A DNA stretch of 64,000 bases from Ascoidea asiatica (Eukaryota > Ascomycota > Saccharomycetes > Ascoideales > Ascoideaceae). Made by a program: the position numbers and the translations under genes. The notes beneath the pieces are model-generated. The model made no database searches and had not been told where the DNA came from. It was given only the letters and a program-made list of their open reading frames with translations. Shown in pieces: positions 58,508 to 64,000 of the stretch. The stretch is from positions 174,715 through 238,714 of the forward strand of contig BCKQ01000016.1 of NCBI GenBank assembly GCA_001600695.1. The letters are read 5' to 3'. Position 1 is the first letter of the stretch. The number at the start of each line of letters is the position of its first letter.

Positions 58508-61500
58508 ATTTTGTATATTTTTTCTTTTATTTATCAGCCTTTATTACTAGATTTTAAACAAAAAATTTTTTTGGTCTTATATGATCAGATAAGAAATCAA
58601 ATCTGATAATAATATTTGAATATTAGAACTCAGCTCAATTTAATATATTTTCAGCTTAGGTTTTATTTTAAATTTCTGCTTTTACGATCGAAACTTTTCA
58701 CCTGGGTTCTTTTGGTGTTTATTGTTTAGCACGTTGAATCAACCGATTTCGGTAGAAATGATATGTTCCATATTTGGAAATTTAACTTTTTTCCAGTCAA
58801 TTTAATTCCGACTGCTCGGTGCCTATCAACACGCTTCTTCTTTTGAAAAAGCCCCCGAATTCCGGCCATAAGTTTGCTAATTCCATAAAAGGTGGCGGTG
58901 CTGATTTTCTTGCCCTGATAAGAAAAAAATATCCGTCCATGGAGGTGTGTTTAGCAAAACCCACCGGTTCGGCTTAAGCAGCTGCTTTAGGCCTGGCAGT
59001 TCACTCAATCAATTGTTTGATCAATGGGTATTTGAAGGGGTGAGTAATTTCAGTTACCCCTACGCAATTGTCAGAGAGTTTTGATAATTGGTTTTGTTTG
59101 AGAGAAACAGGATTTATTAATTAGTATTTCTATGAATTTACGTTCAAATGTACTTAGATCATATTCGAAATACGATTGAAGTGATTCCCTAAGAATGGTT
59201 AACAAAACAGCTCTTGCAAAAAATATTTCTGGACTAGAAGTAATGCGCAAAAAAATGTTTTTTTTTTGTTCATTGGAACTCTTTCTTGATTATTTTCACT
59301 TTTAATATACGTTAAAAATCAGATTGGGTAACTTTTGCTGAAATCTTGAACTCTGCTGAAACAGTTTTGAATTTGGATCTCAGATAGCGTATACTTTTCA
59401 AATAAGAAACGACAATCCTGGATGTATATATACTCGACTAAAGTATACCAATTATCTCTCCAAAGTATTAGTTGCTTGAAACTAAGTACCATTTATTAGT
59501 TTTTTTGTTCAAACTAGGTTTCTGAATACAATTGTTTTAACAGAGTAAAAAAAAGATTAATGGGTATTCTTTTTGCAGAATATTCTCCTCTTTTTTGATA
59601 CTTGGATGGTTGAATATTGTCATTCAGCACGAGAATAATTTTTTTCTGAAAGATTGATTATGTTATTCCCTTGAATGGAATATAAAGTCTAGGATTGGAT
59701 AATTCATGGATTTAATAAAACGGATATTCCATATTTTCTAGAATTAAAAAATCAATCTTGCTACCTAAAAATTTCTTTATGATTGGGATTGGTATCGTAA
59801 ATTTTTTATCATACAAAATTTTGAAAACAAATATCTTGGAACTATTGGTATTTTTAAAAATAGATTATAATTTCAAATTTGAAATACAATCATTTCAGAA
59901 AACAGAGAGTAATTTTTTCAAAACACTTATTTTGAATTTAAAAGAGAATCCAACTTTTTCATTGCAGAATTCACTAACTAGTCAAAAATATTTTCTTCCT
60001 TTGCATTATGACTTTTCATAGGTTTTCAATTAAAATCGGTTTGAATGTTTTTAGTTCTTGCAAATACTAATTCAAATATTTTCAGTTTTAATTCCACTTT
60101 CCTAAATCACGTTTGAATAGTGGGTGTTTCATTGAAAGCTTAAACTTAAGCTAGGTATTTTTTTTTTCTATTTTTTTCAATTGAAAGCTATTTAAGAAAA
60201 CAAAATTAGAATAAATGTAAAAATATTGCTATTACTTGAATTATCTAGTTCAAGTAATGGAAGCTTCTATCACAAAACTTATTTTTTTTCAAATTAATGT
60301 TTTCTTCCATTAAATGTCAACAACAGAGCCATGCCGCACAGATTACATTCATTCAAAACATCTAACTTAAACAGAACTATGAATTATCAGCTTATTTTTC
60401 TAAGGTTCCAAAACATTATGTATTTTTTTGAAATTTCGATAGAACATTGAAATAAAAATAATTCCTTTCTAATATAATGCAAAAAAGAGAAAAAAAAATT
60501 TCTATATTAATTCTGTGTCATGAACTGATAATCATTTTTTGTTCGCCCTCCAGTCTTTGGCATTCATACCTGTATAAAAGTGTTGAAATCTGTATTTGAT
60601 TTTTTTATTACCAGAATTGATAACTTTTAAATATTGATTCTTTATTCATTGGTAATAATAGTGTAATAGGTGTTTATTCACTTGGTAAACTGTCTATTCT
60701 TGCCATTAAAAAACCCATATTCTTTGTCTTTAATAAATAATCCAAAATATTTTTTCTCTAAGTATGTATTCAGATTTATTAATTAGTTTACCAGGTACAA
60801 CATAAAACTAGGAGCAGAGTTAAAGTTGAAACATCAGTATTGTCGATATTGTAGTGAAATTTTGAAAATTTATTTTTTGTGGATTTAAATGTGTATTCAA
60901 GGTTTTTTTAGTTTTTTTTTCAAAATTTATCCACAATATCTTTTCAATTTCACACAATAATTGTAAAAATGAAATCAATTTTAATCTGCACATAATAAAG
61001 AAAAAAAAATTTAAAGGAAGACATATTAATTTCCAATTTTGAAACAGAAGACATTTATTTTGGGGATGAAACAGGTTAAACAGCTGCTAATACTTAGTGA
61101 TTCTACAATATTAGCTAGCATTTGGTCATTTGAACTCTCGAATTCAAATACGATTTTGTATTTATTTTGAATTATTATTCCTACTGTAACATTTTTACGG
61201 TAAGTTAAATACCGTTTTTCGTAATACGAACATATTACTGAAAAAAAGTAATATTGGTGACCAATGAAATCGCTACCCTGTTTTTTTGTCCTCTGAATAA
61301 TTTGGTTGAACTTGAAAATACACAACAATGCAGGAAATTCCTTCCAGGTAGCTTGTGGGCGCACAAAATTAGGCTTGTACACATATGGCGTTCAAAGTTT
61401 GTGCGAGGTTTTGCGCGCCAAGGGGTTTAGACTTTCCACATTTTTCTCTGGAAACAGTTATACAGCTACACTAGCTTTTGTGCAGTACTCAGCATACTTA

Positions 61501-63305
61501 GCACACTGTCAAGGCTAACAGGAGTTTTGCGCTTAAGCAAAGCGGGCTGCTTTTCTTGGTTGGATGTTGTTCTGATTTGGTGGTATAACTCAGTGGTAAC
61601 GTCGTTACCAAACTTTCTAGCAGGTTTTTTGTAGTAACTATTAACGTTACGTGCAATAATCCTATAAAATTATAGTGGATGTTATGCCTATTTGGTTTTT
61701 TATGTAGATTATATGCACTACACTGCTCTATGAGAAAAATCACCAATAATTTCCTGTTCGTAACATTATTCTTTTTGAATATTAGCAATTAATGAAGGCA
61801 ATCCAAGATGAAATTCTATATCAATTGGAATCTTCAACTAATTTTAGAAAATGCACTATTCTCTTTCATTAGTTTTTTATTCAAGGTATTACCTTTTGAA
61901 ATTATGAAAATCACTCTGATCTAAAATTTACTACTAATCCTAAAATGCTTTTAAATCCAGATTGAAACCACAGTACAGTAAGTAAATTGTGAAATTGTAT
62001 TGAAATATTAAAGTATTATCCAAGATGATTAAAATCCTTTTTAGAAACGTTTTTAATTCTTTTTAGAAAATTTATCTCTCTTATTAGAGCTAAAACCCAA
62101 TTTTCATATCACTCGAGTCAAGAATAAATTTCTTTTTTACTTGGGGTTAAATAAATATCGCAAGTATGGTATAATATATTCATCGTGCTATTTCAATGAT
62201 TAGATTATTCTTAATAATTGAATTACTAAGAAGAGAACAATTTCGATCTTTTGGGATGAAAATACGATATCGAATGTCCATTTCAATCAAATGAACTAAT
62301 TAACTGTTAAATATCCCAAGGCTACTATTTTTAAGGTTCTTGCCTAAAAAAGTGCAATTTCTAAAAATGCGCATTTAATTGATTAATCAACTTATTTACT
62401 AGCAACTGTAATTGGGTGTCATATACAATTGGCCCACTTAAAGGTGTAGTTAACCACTTAACCATTCAACTTTTTAAATAATCATCCTATTTTTCCAATA
62501 CTTTTCAATAGAAATTAAAATTTATTCAATGAAAATATGATCGTATTTCAATGATTTTAATTCAACTCTAAAAAGGTCAGGAAAATTGATAGTATTAGGC
62601 TATTTCAATGTACGATGATAGCTTAACTTACATTACAAGAAATTATGGTTGTGAAAAAAAGAATTATTTGAAAAATGGAATTAAGTTAATATGAAATTCT
62701 ATTCAATAATTTTATTTTAATGCTCTACAGTACTATCATTATATCTTTTGTACGGTATTTCAATTCAATATTAAATCTAAGACCTTCTAAAAATAATTAT
62801 TATTTTTCATAGTTAAATCAGCTTCTTCAGTTAAATAATTTCATTTAACTTTAATCAGAATCAGATGGAACAAAGAACTTGTAAAATAGTTGAATATCAA
62901 CAATTTAGTTTATTTTCTTTAACCTAATTGACATGCATAGAAAACTTTTTTCCACACTTTACATCAATTCAAGATGTTTGGATCATCATTTCTTTATAGT
63001 ATAAAAACCCCAAAAATTCTCCATTTAATTTTAAACTATTCAACATTATAATTTCTTTAATAATTTTCAAATTCATTCAAGTAAAAATCTACCAATATTA
63101 CTGTCTTTCGTTCAATATTTTTTGAAAAATTCAATGAACAATTGATTTCAATTTCATTTTTAAGATCAAGCCTTGATAAATAATTATTAAAAATATCCAA
63201 TAATCAAAAATATACCAACAATAATATCAAACTTAACTGTAATATAATTAGTGATCTGTGAAATTTGAACAGGAAAAATAGAATAAGAAACTTTTCAAAT
63301 TCAAT
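58508..63305. other. 4.8-kb gene-free region upstream of the second adhesin
   Basis: The largest gap in the window. 58680-59060 is a GC-richer segment next to MRI1, likely its promoter, with a near-palindrome GGCTTAAGCAG/CTGCTTTAGGCC (58970-58993). From 59.1 to 61.2 kb the sequence is AT-rich with T tracts, and ORFs are short and featureless. A second GC-richer patch (61320-61650) contains the perfect hairpin GGTAACGTCGTTACC. The remainder to 63.3 kb is AT-rich. No transposon domain, LTR pair, centromere consensus or tRNA is seen. It most plausibly acts as the adhesin's long regulatory region. Confidence 0.55.
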
Positions 63306-64000
63306 ATGATTTTCTCTAAATTTTTGAGTTCAAAGACTCTAATAACCTCCTTTATTTTAATTAATTCTATCAATGCTAGTCCTATTCCCAAAACTCAAAC
63401 AACAGCCAAAACATGTTCATTAACACCAACTGCAAACTGTGAAACTACTGGAGCCGGTAATTTCCCTGATTTCTCAATCTCATACTCTGATATAACTTAT
63501 GTTTCCGAAAATGAATATGATGTTACCATTAATTTTGCCTCAACTGAATGTGATTTAACTGTCGATGCTATTTCTGAATTAAAATTGCTTAGTTTCAATA
63601 CTGGAAGTGGTTCAACAACTGTCGTTTTATACAGTGATAATAGCAAAGTTTATAAAATAGATGATCCATGTAACTGGTCTTATACTACTACCGTCGGTAC
63701 TTCTTCCTCCGACAGCCTTGCCTGCGTTGAAAATTATCAGATTCAGTATGATTGGTGTCAAAACACTGGACTCCAAGACAAAACTGGTGAATGTGGTTCT
63801 TGGACTTTTGACCACAGCTATGATTTAAACATTGGATGCCAATCAAACAATGAAGCCCCTGCTTATTGCTGGCCATCAACATGTGAAACTTCTACTACTA
63901 GTTCCACTTTAACTTCAAGTTCTTCGAGCTCCTCTAGTTCATCTAGTTCAACTAGTTCAACTACTCCATGTACTACAACTTCTACAACAACAGATAACCA
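63306..64000 (+). CDS. Second Flo11-like adhesin, 5' part (runs off window)
   Basis: An open frame from the ATG at 63306 continues without a stop to the window end (231 codons plus two bases). It begins with a signal peptide (MIFSKFLSSKTLITSFILIN) and then a domain nearly identical to that of the adhesin at 21320: DFSISYSDITYVSENEYDV, LKLLSFNTGSGSTTVVLYSD and DDPCNWSY. It ends in a Ser/Thr-rich stretch. One difference is the segment GNCDKSGECGSW, which reads GLQDKTGECGSW here, losing a cysteine. It should be a GPI-anchored wall adhesin, but the stalk and C-terminus are outside the window. Confidence 0.85.
   Translation, partial: MIFSKFLSSKTLITSFILINSINASPIPKTQTTAKTCSLTPTANCETTGAGNFPDFSISYSDITYVSENEYDVTINFASTECDLTVDAISELKLLSFNTGSGSTTVVLYSDNSKVYKIDDPCNWSYTTTVGTSSSDSLACVENYQIQYDWCQNTGLQDKTGECGSWTFDHSYDLNIGCQSNNEAPAYCWPSTCETSTTSSTLTSSSSSSSSSSSSTSSTTPCTTTSTTTDN

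Noticed and set aside
61580-61640. tRNA-like sequence with an A-box-like TATAACTCAGTGGTA
   Set aside because: No B box (GGTTCGA) and no anticodon stem or acceptor pairing at the right distances.
58508-63305. Possible centromere in the gene desert
   Set aside because: I see no point-centromere elements and no large inverted repeats; absence of genes alone is not evidence.

Overview
This 64-kb window is nuclear DNA from a budding yeast (Saccharomycotina). It is very AT-rich, its proteins carry long asparagine tracts, genes are tightly spaced and mostly intronless, and the few introns have yeast-type GTATGT/GTAAGT donors and TACTAAC branch sites. A filamentous-fungus-like rhomboid protease, which Saccharomyces lacks, argues against a close Saccharomyces relative. 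CTG codons are almost absent. The one that can be aligned between two paralogs (adhesin codon 27) faces a serine codon, a weak hint of a CUG-Ser lineage. The species cannot be named from the sequence alone.

Layout. 1-3.1 kb: no confident gene, but simple repeats and a GC-rich island carrying a textbook intron. 3.1-18.7 kb: DCK1 (Rho5 exchange factor), an unrecognised Asn-rich protein, STP22/VPS23 (ESCRT-I), ARO3 (DAHP synthase), RFA2 (replication protein A) and HSH49 (U2 snRNP SF3b). 18.7-21.3 kb: long non-coding stretch leading into a 1,400-residue GPI-anchored, Flo11-like adhesin (21.3-25.5 kb). 26.2-33.6 kb: tRNA-Leu(UAA), SWC5 (SWR1 complex), DIM1 (18S rRNA dimethylase) and NCR1 (NPC1 homologue), the last divergent from a LAM-family sterol transporter at 34.5-37.8 kb. 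38-51.2 kb: ARG5,6, GAA1, BRX1, SMC3 (with a previously hidden 5' exon), a DUF3605 protein and HRT3 (F-box). 51.2-58.5 kb: a RING protein like YBR062C (with a 5' exon), a rhomboid peptidase, TRM7 and MRI1. 58.5-63.3 kb: gene-free, followed by the start of a second adhesin, a close paralogue of the first, that runs off the window end.

Most genes are unlinked housekeeping functions: chromosome structure (SMC3, RFA2, SWC5), ribosome and tRNA maturation (DIM1, BRX1, TRM7, tRNA-Leu), splicing (HSH49), amino-acid metabolism (ARO3, ARG5,6, MRI1), membrane traffic and lipid handling (STP22, NCR1, LAM, GAA1) and signalling (DCK1). Readable local logic includes the head-to-head NCR1/LAM sterol-transport pair, MCB/SCB-type cell-cycle boxes upstream of RFA2 and SMC3, and Gcn4-type sites upstream of ARG5,6. 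The two adhesins share a nearly identical N-terminal domain and both sit downstream of unusually long intergenic regions.

Main new points: splicing restores the true N-termini of SMC3 and the YBR062C-like protein and probably offers an alternative ARO3 start. A GC-rich island at 0.85-1.56 kb has perfect intron signals but no recognisable product. Two promoter regions share the exact 10-mer TTACCCTCGG. I see no convincing novel multigene system.
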